DNA of 64,000 bases from contig BDIU01000028.1 in the NCBI GenBank assembly GCA_002118135.1, positions 130,711 through 194,710 of the forward strand, read 5' to 3'. Below are positions 45,801 through 56,060 of this stretch, piece after piece; position 1 is the stretch's first letter; the number at the start of each line of letters is the position of its first letter. Source of the DNA: Trebouxia sp. TZW2008. Its lineage: Eukaryota; Chlorophyta; Trebouxiophyceae; Trebouxiales; Trebouxiaceae. The translations under genes were made by a program, and so were the position numbers. The notes below the pieces were generated by a model. It did not search any database. It was given only the letters and a program-made list of their open reading frames with translations, and was not told where the DNA came from.

Positions 45801-48793
45801 GCTATAGTTCGCTTTAATTCATGAGTCACAATGGCCAAACATGGCAAAAGCCAAGCGTATGCATTCCAGCCAAGGCTAATTAGGAATATGCAATATGAAA
45901 CTGAGGAATTAGCCATGACATGCTGGGTCTAAAACGCACAAGCCAATCTTGTCTACACAACTGTAAGTACAGCAGGCTGCAACTGAGACACGAGAATTGA
46001 TCAGTGGCATGAACATGAGAAACAGCCACAAGACTCCTGGCTCACAACGATGCAAGCCCAGCTTGTATACAATGCTCTGACTTGAACGGCAGGCTGCAGC
46101 TGACACATGAATCTGACAGACACACAGTGATTGCCACTGTGTAGCCCATGCAATCAGTCTGGTTGGCGGGTTAAAGCATGAACACCACTTCCTTTTCTTT
46201 TTCCTCATCAGCCATCATGTTCTGGCTGCAGGAATATGAAAAGCAGGTGAATGCAGAGATGAAGCAGGTGACAGAGTACTTTGGGGAGAACTATGACGCC
46301 ACAGACCCTAGCAAGGTGCTCAGGGTCATCAGGGACTTCATGCAGCTTTTTGACAAGGCTGTCTTTGAGATCAAAGTGGGTACATGCATGCATGCCTGTC
46401 ACATGGCTTTGTGCTTGAGCTGCTATTGTGCATTTTGCATATCTATGATGCCTGAGGGCAAAATTTGGTTCTTTGCCCTTTCTAGCATATGTAACTATTT
46501 GCATGCCAGGCGCTTTTTTCTTGCAAGAAGAGCATTAGGCTGCTGCCATACTATCCTACTTCAAGTCATCCTGTGCCCTTTGCACTGCCATCTCATGCAT
46601 TTGAGTCCTCAACAGCAACAATCTGTCAAGGGTTGTGCAACATCCAGCATGCCAAGATGCCGCTGATTTCGCAGCGATTTGGTGTGGCATCTCCAACTTT
46701 TCCTACAAAGGCATCAAAGTGCCTGCGTCACCTACGCAACTAGGCACCAGCCAATGAAGTACGTTCTTCTGGCAATGAGCTGCAAATTTGAGACTAATGT
46801 GCATGACGCTTGTCATGCAGGCAATCAAGGCCAAGAGTGAAGAAGAGCAGAAGAGGAAGGAGAAGAAGGCCGCCATGGCTCGGCCCACCAGAGCCAACTC
46901 TAGCCCCAACATGGCAGCTGCCGCACGGGCTGCTCAAGCCCAACAGGCTGGTAACTCCACAGCAGATGCCCCAGATGTCTACGCTGGTGACAGCACTACA
47001 GATGCAACTGACAGCAAAGCGCTGACCTCCAAGGCTCTAAATGTCTCTGAGGCAGGACAGCCACCTTTGAGTGCGCCACAGCCTCCAGCACAGCAGCCGC
47101 AGCAGCAGGCACCTGGTGTGCAGCAGCAGCATCAGGCCTTGAAAGCTGCTAATGCTCATGAGACAGGTCAGCCACCGCTGACTGCTTCACAGGTCTCAGC
47201 ACAGCAGCAGCAGCAGCAGCAGCAGCACCTCAAAGCTCCTGGTCCTGATGAGGCAGGACAGCGGCCACTAACTGCGCCACAGCCCTTGGCACAGCAGCAG
47301 GTGCCTGATGTGCAATGGGATTATACTGATGGGCCACAGCCGCCTGCTATGCACGCTATGAATGCAACCCACCAGCAGCAGCATCAGCAAGCAACTGCGG
47401 TGCAAGATGGTGAGTCAACACAGCAGCGGCATCAGCAGCAGACAACTGCGTTGCCAGGTGGTGAAACAGCACAGCAGCTGCGTCAGCAGCAGCAGCTGAC
47501 AAAAGCGCTGCAAGGTGGTGAAGCAGCACAGCAGCTGCGTCAGCAGCAGCAGCTGACAAATGCGCTGCAAGGTGATGAATCAGCACGGCTGCACCCTGAT
47601 GGAGGTATGCATACAGCTGCTGCCCCTGCACAGTCATCAACTATGTCTCATATAGGTAGGACTAGCTCCAATGTGACCATCCCTAGAGAACAACATGCTG
47701 TCCAGTCATCGCAGGATGCAGCCCCTTCTTCTCCTGCTCATGAGCGTGGTGTACTGCCATATGGCTCTGACCCTGCATCAGCAGCGGTGCCTTCATCTTC
47801 TTCTAGGACCCCTGCCAGTTCAGTGTCTAAGTCCAACCTCAGACTCAGCACAGGCCGCCTGCCTCGACCGCACCGGAATGTACAGCCTAAAGCACAGACG
47901 AGAGCGAGTCTGAGTGAGGGCATCAGCCGGCGGCAAAGCCCACCGTCTCAAGATGTCTTACAGGGCTTAGGCAGTGCTTTGAGGATGCAGACCAAGCTGC
48001 GGCAAAAGGCTGCAGGCAGTCATGCTTCAAGCACTCAAAACAAAGGAACTGATGCAAAAGGTAAGCCATCAAATCTGACTGACGAAGTACAGCATAGTGC
48101 AAGGCTGGCAGCCAGTCAGCTGGCAGCCAGTTGATGCCACAGTTGTCCTGACTGTTCTGCGCTCTAAGTTCAGATATGTGATAACAAGGTTGGCAAGCAG
48201 CCTTGCTTTTGCATTGATTTAAACACACGACAAATACACTTGGCTGCATATGCTGTAAGGCGTTCTAGACATGCTGCTCATGCCCAAGAAAAGAGAATGA
48301 AAGAAAGAAAGAAAAGTCTTTGCAATTAGGCGTCATAACGGGAGCCTCTGTCTAAAAAGGCAGTCCCGGATCATGCCCAACTTCACTGCTTTGCTTGAAA
48401 GGCAATATAGCTGCTGTGCATACTGCAGGCAAGGTGTTGCAGCCCGCTATGTCAAGCTCAAGTGGCAATGTGGAACAGACAGCAGCTGTCGTGGGACCCC
48501 AGAGGCTTTACCAGAAGATGGCCTCAGACCCGGGTCGCCAACTGCCAGATGACTCCTTTGGCCCAAGCTTGATTGCAAGCCACAGCCCGGCAGCTGTTAC
48601 ATCTAATGCTCAGGTCCAGGGTTCAAACCCTGCCCATCAGCTATCTGGTGATGCGCATGTGATGAGCCAGCAGAGCGGAGAGGACTTTGGCATCAGTGCT
48701 GTAGATCCTCTGCCTCGAGATCTGCCATCAGTTGAGCTGCTTGGCAGTGAAGTGTATCAACTTGAGCTGGAGCAGCATCGTGAGAGGACATGA
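27827..48793 (+). CDS. giant RhoGAP-FH1-FH2 formin, about 25 exons
   Basis: Exons: 27827-27968, 28101-28202, 28597-28794, 29575-29768, 30143-~30697, 31584-31732, 31993-32208, 32701-32947, 33485-33622, 34385-34920, 35573-37751, 38223-38494, 38964-39569, 39771-40218, 40642-40787, 41269-41412, 41743-41874, 42416-42526, 43371-43520, 43896-44031, 44851-45011, 45322-45495, 46232-46375, 46821-48060, 48429-48793. Phases agree except at the 30697/31584 junction, where a phase-1 donor (perhaps 30707) is needed. Product about 2960 aa: RhoGAP-like domain (residues 1-215), about 1600 residues of Ser/Ala/Gln-rich disorder, FH1 with long poly-Pro runs, FH2 (about 2045-2430), then a 530-residue tail with poly-Gln. 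Formins nucleate and processively elongate actin filaments; FH1 binds profilin-actin. RhoGAP-FH2 formins (class III) are known from algae and early land plants. AATAAA lies at about 48950. Confidence 0.9.
28378..28551. mobile_element. decayed MITE of the 33.97-kb type
   Basis: About 174 bp in intron 2 of the formin gene, collinear with the intact element at 33972-34145: repeated TGTAAGGACAAT segments, CAATCACTACATTCAGACTG in the middle, and an end ACAAAGAGAGACTGCTG next to TA. The left end is poorly conserved. Confidence 0.6.
28905..28985. repeat. dispersed repeat shared with 43010-43085
   Basis: About 75 bp in formin intron 3 ([20 protein letters not shown] core, then GAGCGTC, GGACG, CTGATACTCAAC) recurs at 43010-43085 in an FH2 intron with about 75-80% identity. 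It also shares a preceding CATTCCAGCA patch. No coding content or inverted repeats are seen, so its nature is unknown. Confidence 0.6.
32509..32690. repeat. upstream copy of formin exon 32701-32947 head
   Basis: The segment [20 protein letters not shown]...[10 protein letters not shown] at 32509-32690 parallels [20 protein letters not shown]...[10 protein letters not shown] in the functional exon about 195 bp downstream. It has an acceptor-like CTTGAG and stays open, but no GT donor of the right phase is seen, so I treat it as an intronic copy. It could be an alternative exon. Confidence 0.7.
33274..33449. mobile_element. MITE copy flanked by TA, pogo/Tc1-mariner-like
   Basis: 176 bp element in an intron of the formin gene with imperfect terminal inverted repeats (CAGCCAACTTTCTTTAG at the left, CAAAGAGAAGTCACTG at the right) and TA on both sides. 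Internal blocks CAAGGACAACGC and AACCAATCACTGCATT match the other two copies. Confidence 0.75.
33972..34145. mobile_element. intact MITE with 19-bp perfect terminal inverted repeats
   Basis: 174 bp element beginning CAGTGAACTCTCTTTGTAA and ending with its exact reverse complement, flanked by TA/TA. The ends and TA duplication are those of the pogo/Tc1-mariner superfamily. It has no coding capacity, so it is a non-autonomous element. It inserted immediately next to a decayed copy of the formin 33485-33622 exon tail. Confidence 0.88.
35416..35540. repeat. upstream copy of the large formin exon head (35573)
   Basis: CTGCAG acceptor followed by codons for [20 protein letters not shown] is repeated about 157 bp before the functional version ([20 protein letters not shown]). 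The unit includes the preceding intron tail with TTCATCACCTTC. About 85% identity. Confidence 0.88.
38033..38200. repeat. upstream copy of formin exon 38223-38494 head
   Basis: Acceptor TTGTGTACAG plus about 150 bp of exon start ([14 protein letters not shown] versus functional [14 protein letters not shown]) lie 183 bp upstream of the functional exon. The copy ends in TGA after a shared TGAGTATCATTACAGA intron tail, which shows that the unit of duplication is intron tail plus exon head. Confidence 0.88.
41413..42115. repeat. copies flanking formin FH2 exon 41743-41874 on both sides
   Basis: Upstream (about 41425-41460) a fragment AACACAGCTTTCAGGATGCT repeats the exon head. Downstream (41890-42115) about four units of 50-60 bp with CTGCATTGAGCTGTCTG and TTTGCTGACATCAAGATCT repeat the exon tail, which encodes [16 protein letters not shown]. 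All are frame-broken. Confidence 0.7.
42700..43260. repeat. three upstream copies of formin FH2 exon 43371 head
   Basis: Near 42745, 42890 and 43215, diverged copies of the exon start (functional [20 protein letters not shown]) appear, for example GGAGAAGCACCCCAAGCACA and CCCAGCAGCTGGGCACCGTT. Part of the preceding intron is duplicated as well (CATTCATCTTCATCAGTGTA). None is a complete exon. Confidence 0.75.
43720..43835. repeat. upstream copy of formin FH2 exon 43896 head
   Basis: CTTCAG acceptor plus codons for [20 protein letters not shown] repeat the functional [20 protein letters not shown] 153 bp later. The copy loses similarity before the FH2 core GNHLNQG motif, so only the downstream exon can encode a complete FH2 domain. 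Confidence 0.85.
44150..44850. repeat. array of FH2 exon-edge copies between exons 43896 and 44851
   Basis: First, a tail copy of exon 43896-44031 (44150-44240, with GTTCACCAGGGCATCCACAA). Then three head copies of exon 44851 start near 44465, 44608 and 44728. Each encodes a version of [20 protein letters not shown] and ends in CAGCTGCAGT followed by a TGA or TAA-containing spacer with GATACTGACTTC. The fourth and functional copy starts at 44851 and alone continues into [15 protein letters not shown]. Spacing is about 120-145 bp. Confidence 0.9.
47430..47600. repeat. in-frame Gln-rich tandem repeat in the formin tail
   Basis: Three units of about 60 bp inside exon 46821-48060 encode [19 protein letters not shown] and close variants. 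A pure CAG tract (about 47203-47225) encodes eight glutamines nearby. The region is coding and in frame. Confidence 0.85.
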
Positions 48794-49394
48794 TCAAGGC
48801 GATCTTCTCAGACATAGGGATGTTTCGTTACAACATGCTAAACAGCTGAAAGTCTGCTGTGCAGCATTGCCAGCCTAAACATTGTACTACCGCAGAGTGG
48901 TCATGAAACCTGCTGTCTTCAGGTATAGTCAGTTCTGCTTCTTCAGTTAATAAAGTGATCACGCCCTGAGTCACGCCGCGCGCTTGAAGCTTGTGACGGA
49001 ACACGCGAAACGTGTGTCGTGCTGGATTCTTATAGGGCGGCTTGTCATCAGTTTTAGCCTTTCACGTGCTGCGATGCCGGTTACGAGATTGGCTCAAGAG
49101 AGTTTGCCGGTGCAGCCCATGCGCGTCTGAGCCGCTGAGCTGTTTACGAAGCGCTTTGATAAAGGTGTTTGTCAGCAGAAAGCCCTGGGCAAGCTGTGGG
49201 AACCGGGCTTCGAGTTGTTAAAAGCCACACTTTTGTGAGCTTCATCACGCCTACTTGCAAAAGCCGGCTCGACTTTATGGACACAACCTTTCTCTCATTC
49301 TGTTGGCTTTTGTAACACTTTCCCAATTCTGTGGCGTGCTGCCCAGCTTGTTGATCCGAATTGAGCAGCGTACAGTCGTCTTGTGTTGGTGACA
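48794..49394. other. intergenic stretch
   Basis: About 600 bp with the formin 3' flank (AATAAA near 48950) and the promoter side of the next gene. The ORFs here are short and unrecognised. Confidence 0.5.
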
Positions 49395-50391
49395 ATGTCT
49401 GAGGCACCTGTATCGCCGAAGCGTGGCCTCTTTCAGTCGCTGTCGAAACGCGTGAGTGGCTATCGCAACAAGAAGAAGGGCGATCAGCCAGTCTCGTCCC
49501 CCGGCTCACAGATCAGCGACTCCGAAAGCCAACGTAGGCAGTCTGTCTTTGCCTGGCAAGCTCGTGCATCGCAACAATGCTGCTCGGCTTGTTGCAACGA
49601 AAGGGAAATCTTACACAGCAGACAGTCTAGCAGGTATCTCTGATGCTGTAGGGAGTGCAGATGAAGCAGACCAGATGGAGGTTCAGGTCAGTGGCAAGTC
49701 AGCAAGATCAGCACGGCGACTGACAAGCAGAAATGGCCTGGCGCATCTGAGGTCAGCGCCAGCTGGAGCTCTTCAGGCAGCTGCTGAGCAAGCTGTTGCT
49801 GACCATCTGGAAGGCTCATCTCACCCCAGAGCCATTGAGGACATCAGCTTTCACAGCACAGCCATCGACACTGAGAGATCCACTCCAAGGTATAACCGCT
49901 CGCAGTCCCACATGGACTTGCCAAAGCAGGGCAGTGCGGCCATCACGCCAACCAGCGCTGCGCTTGCAATGGACAGCATGGCAAGCAGCTCATCAAGCGG
50001 CTTCAATGTGCCCCTAGTAAGCCGTACCAGTGGAGCTCAGTTCACCTCACCCTTTTTGGCTTCGAACAAGACACTGGTCAGTCCTGCAGCAGCCCCAGAA
50101 GTGCAAGAAGGTGCTGTACAGCGTAATTCTGCTCCCTTGCCAGGACAACAAGACACAAGCCCCATGGGTGGACGTCAGTTGTCTCGCAAGATCAGTGGCA
50201 ACAAACTGATCTTGTCGACTGGTGACAACATGGACTGCAAAAATGGCGAAATTTTGTTGCCTCCACAGGCAACGCCTTTTGCGTGCGCTGCCCGTGGCGG
50301 TTTTGAAAATCTGGAAATTTGCTTCAGCGGCAAGAGTGCTCGCATGTCCAGAGGTGCAGCGCGAAGAAGTGACACCATTGCAGCACACTGA
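49395..50391 (+). CDS. Ser-rich disordered protein of unknown function
   Basis: The start MSEAPVSPKRGLFQSLSKR (49395-49451) is followed by a good donor (CGC|GTGAGT) and, after a pyrimidine-rich tract, an acceptor GGCAAG at 49560. Exon 2 (49561-50391) then reads LVHRNNAARLVATKGKSYTA and onwards in phase. The joined product is about 295 aa, polar and rich in Ser, Ala and Gln, with basic patches (SARSARRLTSRNG, SARMSRGAARRS) and no recognised domain or membrane segment. The first ATG also begins an alternative unspliced 86-codon frame. Possible extra 3' exons at about 50905-50938 and 51059-51242 (ending KHWLKRQIAQAPSDSDAH) could replace the end if a donor near 50222 is used. The frame is likely real; the function is unknown. 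Confidence 0.5.
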
Positions 50392-51647
50392 TTTGTATCT
50401 TGTGTCTACAGTCTTGTGTTTGCGGTCAAAAATTGAGTCAATGGGTAGTGCTAGTGCTCGTCAAGTTGGTCAAGTCGCATGTACAGCCTTTTTGTCATGA
50501 ATGTATTTTGCAGAATTGCAGATAGCACAAGCAGATGTGCACATCTGGGTTTTTGCTGAGTTCTGAAGGCAATAGAAATCCAGTGCATCACGGCAGAAAG
50601 TCTGTCTTGGCTTTAGATTTTGCTGATGGTTTTATGTTTTTGATCATTGACTTTGATTGCATTAGCTTGTCTAGGCACGATGGTGCAGATGTGTTGCTGG
50701 TGTTCTGGCAGCACACTCTTGATGCTTTTGATTGAACAGTACCTGCCATCTTTGTGGTGAAGCCTGTGTTCGGCTATGCAAAATGATGGCATAATGTAGG
50801 ATGTTGCATGCGGGAAGGCTATTTTTGGATTTTAATGTACACTTGACACTGCAGCTGTAACATTGCGCCTGTATCTGAGCTTCTGAATCCTTTTGCAATG
50901 GCAGGCTCCCGGGATGCAGCGTCATATCATGCTCATGATGTCGCTGCTAGCCTGGCTTGCTGATAATCTGGCAACAACACCAGCTGGCTGCTGCGTGGCT
51001 GTGATGCATACATGGCTGCATCTGGATGGCCTTTGTACTCCTGGCAGGGACATTTGCCCAGTGTCACAGGCGGAAAGACTGATGTATCTTCCTCTGAGCA
51101 TAATTTGAATCAACACTCTGTCAGCCCTGTCAAGTTATCGCATATCACTTTGAAAGCAGTGCGCAAGCATTGGCTCAAACGCCAAATAGCACAGGCTCCA
51201 AGCGACTCAGACGCACACGAGGCACAGCTGCAGAAAAGCTAAGTAAGCAACAGTTCATGGTTAAAAGGCACTGCAGTGCTGCACATCGCCACATGGCATA
51301 GCCACAGTCCATTAGCCACGTGTTCTCCCACAGCAGCATTTACAGATGATGGTATTGAAGCAGGAAACACGAGCCATCAGGCATCAAACATTCTGAGGTA
51401 ACGGGTGGAAAACTGCCGCGACGTCATGTGTGAGTCAAGCATCGAGTTGAAAGGGGAGTTCAGCGCTGCAGATCAATCTTTGGCTCCAGGCAACAGCAAG
51501 TCAACTGCAGCTGTGAGAGCTCAATGTAGATCGGTCCTTTTTTGCACAAATATGACATGAAATGATGAAACATTGCTCCTGGACAAAGGGCGACAGCTCG
51601 GACTTGCCACAGAACTCAGAGACCAGGACACGCTCTGAAGGTGCTTG
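50392..51647. other. 3' flank and convergent intergenic region
   Basis: About 1.25 kb. It holds possible 3' exons of the Ser-rich gene (notably the open stretch 51059-51242 after CTGGCAG, ending in TAA) and the 3' flank of the ferredoxin gene on the other strand. Nothing else is recognised. Confidence 0.4.
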
Positions 51648-52541
51648 TTACAGTGCCCCAGAATGCATGACTTCAGCCAGCAACTCCTCCTGCAGAACAC
51701 ACAGCTTGCATTCACAAAAAGCATGGTATCTGATGACTTGTCAAATTGACATTGAGCGCAATCTCCAAATGTAGCAAGACCACAGCAGTCTTCTACGCTG
51801 AAACATGCGTACTCAGCACACTGCATGAAACGAGCAGTGTTCATGCATAACAGCTCAAGATCAGAGGTCAAAGGATGTCTGCAATACAGAGTTGACGAAA
51901 TTGCTACGTTGATATGGAATGTGAATGCTGGCTCAATGCATTACAGCAATTGCAAGCTGGCAAAGCTAGCACACACCTCTTCTATTGTCTGGACCTCGCA
52001 GTCACTTTGAGGCTGGGCTACACATAGCAGTGCATAGCCCTTTTCTTGAACATCTTCATCCAGCATGCCAGCTGTTTGATCCACTCTGCCTGACACCTAC
52101 TGCAGCATGCAGTTTTTGGTCACTGAAGACATGCAAGCTGCTGTTACAGTTGAAGCATATGCATGATCTGTCTGCAAGCTGCAAAACTGCTGCTGACTGC
52201 ACGCGACAGACACAAAACCATTTGAGCATGCTCAGTGAATGGAAGCCAGCTCTCACCAGCTTTGCTGGACACGTCATACAAACCCCCATTTTACAATCGT
52301 GCGACAGCTCTATGCCCTGCTCCAATGCAACTTCAAGAATGGTCTGGTCCTCTGAGACGTTCAACACTTCTTTGCGGCCATTGACGTTGACCTGGACCCG
52401 GTGTGCAGACACGCGCACGCAAGCAGGTCGTCGCCGTGCTTTGCTAGGTCTGCACTGCTGTCTGAGTGAAGCTGCACCTGTACCCCTCGAAGACAAAAGA
52501 GACCGCTGACACCCAGCAGCTTGCATGCCGGTTCTCGGCAA
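51648..52541 (-). CDS. plastid [2Fe-2S] ferredoxin, FdC-like
   Basis: Exons 52541-52257, 52096-51977 and 51689-51648 join in phase to 148 aa. The first about 45 residues are Arg/Ser/Gln-rich without acids (transit peptide, ending ACVRVSAH). The ferredoxin fold follows: [20 protein letters not shown], then the cluster loop [15 protein letters not shown] with Cys83, Cys88 and Cys91, and Cys120 in [12 protein letters not shown], i.e. C-x4-C-x2-C-x28-C. The C-terminus continues past the usual end ([17 protein letters not shown]), as in FdC-type ferredoxins. The role is stromal one-electron transfer from photosystem I or FNR to acceptors; the specific partner cannot be told. An in-frame ATG at 52526 is an alternative start. 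It is divergent to the DUF3611 gene, also plastid. Confidence 0.88.
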
Positions 52542-52824
52542 GCTAGGCTATGTGGAGCAGCAGATCAGTGCCACTCCGTTGGCAGATCGATGAAGCTAAC
52601 GATAAATCACGTCCGAACACTCAGCAATGCTCGGATCTCGACTGTTGCGCAGCGAAGCAGTGTTAGCGCTTATCTGATTGTCAGGTTTGCGCACAAACCC
52701 TTTTGCAAATTGACAGTCATTTTTCTTGACACTGGCATGTTGACCACTGCTCAATAGTGCCATGCTCTTGCATTTCGGCCGATCTGACCTAGTTTGACAG
52801 CTGACAGGCACGGCAGAGCTGGCA
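52542..52824. promoter_or_regulatory. shared divergent promoter of two plastid-protein genes
   Basis: 283 bp between the start codons of the FdC-like ferredoxin (-) and the DUF3611 protein (+). Both products are predicted to go to the plastid, so common light or redox regulation through this region is plausible. No defined motif is recognised. Confidence 0.45.
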
Positions 52825-54834
52825 ATGTTTGCCAGCTTGTCTGGCCAAAGCTGTCAGCCTTCCTTGGGCTCCCACTTGTTCAAGCATCGATCTCCACAAG
52901 TCAAGCTTCTTTCTTGCCGCCCAGCAAGGGCAGGACTTCGGTCGAAAAGGCTTTTAACTGCTCAGAAAAGTCATAAACCAAGTCAGCAGCGACCGCACCT
53001 TTTCCCAGCGCGACCACAGAGACAGGTGTCCTGATCAGTACCATCGCACTTGTCTCGCAATACTCTTCAGGTGTCTCAAACTGATATAAATCGCTTGCAG
53101 ACTGCCTGCGCGGCGTCTGGATCGAGTAGCAACCCGCCAGCTCAAGTAACATCCGCGAACATCAGCGAGCCCGCACGCAAAAACTTGGCCAATGCAGCAG
53201 CAGCATGCCGACGATTTGGCTGGCTTAGCTTTTGGACACAGCTGGTATTGTCAGTGGTGTCAGCAATCATCCTGTTGTTCTCAGTCGCTTTTACTTCCCT
53301 GGTGAGCTTCTGCCAGCATAGCTGACAAGGCACAGCTGCAGGCCTGTAGCAAGCCTGCTTCATGACAACAAAATTCACTGCCACAGCTGTGCTGCATTGT
53401 TTGCAGCATACATGGTCCATATTGTTGTTTGGCTCTTTTCTATACACAGTGCATGCATCTGCTTGCAGACAAGTGACCTGTCACAGCCTTTTGTCAACAT
53501 GTTGAATGGTCCCAGCCCCTCTCAATGTTGACCCTCTTTGGTCTGTTTGCAAACACTCTACTGTATGCATCTGGGCTCAGTCAGGTGATATGACACTGCC
53601 TTTTGTACCCATGCAGAATGGCCCGAGCATCTCGTTGTGGTTGACCCTTTTTGGGGTTGTTGCCGGCTTCCTCAGCACCTTCTGGTCGTTTGGCTATACC
53701 AGACTTTCCAAGCGGCTTTACAGATACCTTAGCACAGGCCCTGATGACTCCTCAAAGCGCGTCAAGAAGGCTGATGTGCTGAACACACTGATGCGGGGTT
53801 CATGGATCAATGTGATAGGACTGGGGTCCACGCTATTAGGGCTGCAGGCTACAGTGGGCCTTCTTGTTGCCAAGACCTTGACTAATGCCACAGCCAACCC
53901 ATTTTTGGCGGGAGGTGCGGGGTCCTATAACCCTGTCCTAGCTCTTGATGTCTTCCTTGTCCAGGTGAGTTGCTTCAAGAACGGTCTCATCATCAGCATC
54001 ATGATCATAATCATCATGTGCATCATGACCATGATCATCATGTGCATCATGGTGATGTGCTGTGACTCAACTAGGTGCGTACAGAAGCGATGTACTGTGG
54101 GGTTGCTGCAGAACATTGTTCAGATCAGTAGTGCTTGACCATTTCCTGTGAGGGCTGCCTGTGCGTTGACATTGATGCTGTAACATGCAGTTTGGGCATG
54201 TCAGACACAGCTTGCGGCAGACTGCTACTTCCTGTGACACACAGCCCTGCTCAGTGCCTCTTTGGCCCCTTTCTGGCTTTGAAGGCCTGCAGATGAACCC
54301 ATAGAACCTTTGCATTCCTGCTTCTGCATCTGGCAGCTCATCCATTCAGAGCTGTTTTGGTGTTGCAGATCCAGGTTGCAACTTGCATCTTTTGTGCTAG
54401 GCTTTTCCATGATGTCTATCAAAAGCCTCATATAGTGATCATGTTGATTGGCAGACATTGCAAGCAATGAGCCTCTTAATTGGTGGCCATGTTACCCAGA
54501 GCTGATCTGACATGCCGCTGCAGTGTAGGCTGACACTCTTGACTGTGCATCACCTGTGACAGTTCAGCAGCAGCAACCTGTGCACGAACGGTAGGAATAG
54601 CACATCTTGTCTAGCGTTAGGCAAGCTTCTTTGTATTGTCAGCTGAAGAGCAGGCACTGTCAGATGTCTTTTGTGGCGTGTCCAGCTCATTCTCTGACCT
54701 TGCTGTGCACCTTGCAGGCCTCCACAAATACTCTGTTGTCCCATTTTGCTTCCCTTGTGCTGTCACTATGGCTCATACGGATTGTCGGCAGAAATCCAAG
54801 TCCCAACAGCCTACCAGCATCAGCCAAGGGATAG
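52825..54834 (+). CDS. DUF3611 plastid membrane protein
   Basis: Exons 52825-53025, 53071-53301, 53617-53964 and 54718-54834 are in phase and give 298 aa. The first about 70 residues form a basic, Ser-rich transit peptide (MFASLSGQSCQPSLGSHLFK). The rest matches the cyanobacterial/plastid DUF3611 family: CRRFGWLSFWTQLVLSVVSA, the first of four hydrophobic segments, then LFGVVAGFLSTFWSFGYTRL, LMRGSWINVIGLGSTLLGLQ and a C-terminal ASTNTLLSHFASLVLSLWL. The family is an integral membrane protein of cyanobacteria and chloroplasts with no established function. Intron 3 (53965-54717) contains an imperfect ATCATCATG repeat at about 53990-54055. Confidence 0.88.
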
Positions 54835-55652
54835 ATCAGCGTATGATCATCTATGTGGCCATCAGCGACTGAGCCGCGCGTCAGCGTTTCATCAGGAATG
54901 GGCAAGCAACTCGGCCGCCAAATACACAGCTTGTCTGCCGTCTGACAGGCACAAGCATGGCATGCACTGCAAATAGATATCTCCAGAATCGTCCACGTGC
55001 AAGCAGTACGTTCTGAAGCGACTGCGAACGTCAGTACTGCTCCTGCATGAGCCCACGTGAAGGCTTGACACGGCATTGAGTGCGGAACCTGAGTAGCACA
55101 CATTGTGCAGCATGTTGCGCACCACTAGGTGTCGTACGGAATCTGAGCTTGCATGACATGCATGCATTTGCTGTGGCTGAATTGGTTGACTGAGTTAAGC
55201 TGCATTTCAGCATCATGAATGTGGGGTTTGAGGCAGGCTGTTCAGCTTTGCACAGATGCATCTGAAACCTGTGCTGCACCTCAGTACTGTCTTAGCCATG
55301 TACGTTGCAGAAGTTATCATGCATGCTGTGCTAAAGCAATAAGCAGATGCATGCACTCGAGTGGCAGCCCAGCATGAGGCTCTGCGGAGTTCCACACCAC
55401 GGGCATATGGCACAAAATGCTGCGAATTCCATGCATGCTCTGTTTTCTGCTTTGTCACACGCGGCCTCTGGTCACTGTCAGCGCAGAAAGGAAGCGGTCG
55501 AAAATTGCTTTTTAACATACAGCAATACGAACTTGACCCATTGCCAAGCTACGTTGGGCGTGATCAACACCCTCCCAGTGCCTACAAGCACAGCGACAGA
55601 TCGCCGCCTCTAGATCGGCAGGGCTGCAGACATTTGGATACGTCTCAGCAAG
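54835..55652. other. intergenic or 5' UTR stretch
   Basis: About 800 bp. Open frames on the plus strand (for example 55347-55613 and 55361-55714) run into the next gene in frames that do not connect to its second exon. I see no supportable gene; part is probably 5' UTR of the small membrane protein. Confidence 0.4.
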
Positions 55653-56060
55653 ATGGTGAGAAGCTGTTCCACCGCATCCCTCGCAATGGGTCAAAAATCC
55701 GACAAGCTGCTTAGTTTGCATGCTTGTGCATCGATGATATCACTGAATCCACTGTATGTCAGCCTGCACATCGATTTTATGCATGAAGCCTATCGTACTT
55801 TGCCATGTGTCAGTACGGGATGCTCAAGTTGTTATGGGCTACATCATCTGGTGCAGGCTACTACAAGCACTAAAGCAAGTCTAGCCTTTCTGCTGCTCAG
55901 CCTGTTGGTGATTGGTGTTGCCTCGCGTCACTTCACCAGTACTGATAGCGAAGATGCCCTAGAACATCAGCGCATCTTAGCAGAGCTTGAGGAGGTCCAC
56001 AAACTCCGTGAAAGCATGCTGCAGCAAGGTGCGCCACTCAATCCCTCAGCAGTCAACTAG
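55653..56060 (+). CDS. small single-pass membrane protein with coiled coil
   Basis: The clear coding exon is 55857-56060: ATTSTKASLAFLLLSLLVIG forms a hydrophobic signal or anchor, then a polar stretch and a short heptad-like helix EHQRILAELEEVHKLRESML, ending LNPSAVN. The only donor found that connects in phase is ATG|GTGAGA at 55653-55655. The start codon would then be the last codon of exon 1, followed by a 201-bp intron, giving a 68-residue protein. The sequence upstream is open only back to a TAG at 55611. I do not recognise the family. It could be a secreted or tail-exposed microprotein, or the 3' exon of a longer gene whose 5' exons I cannot see. Confidence 0.45.
   Translation: MVRSCSTASLAMGQKSDKLLSLHACASMISLNPLYVSLHIDFMHEAYRTLPCVSTGCSSCYGLHHLVQATTSTKASLAFLLLSLLVIGVASRHFTSTDSEDALEHQRILAELEEVHKLRESMLQQGAPLNPSAVN

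Larger units (their letters stand above)
39771..46375 (+). other. FH1-FH2 actin-assembly module of the formin
   Basis: FH1 spans exons 39771-40218 and 40642-40787, with at least six runs of seven or more prolines separated by short KTP, SGVKG or GTAPKTA linkers. FH2 exons start with [14 protein letters not shown], the lasso with its conserved Trp. They continue through [50 protein letters not shown], the core motif [37 protein letters not shown] and [20 protein letters not shown]. All main FH2 subdomains (lasso, knob, coiled-coil, post) appear present. Confidence 0.92.

Noticed and set aside
52901..53152. 83-codon minus ORF near the DUF3611 gene
   Set aside because: It is antisense to DUF3611 exons 1 and 2, whose phase and family match are clear.
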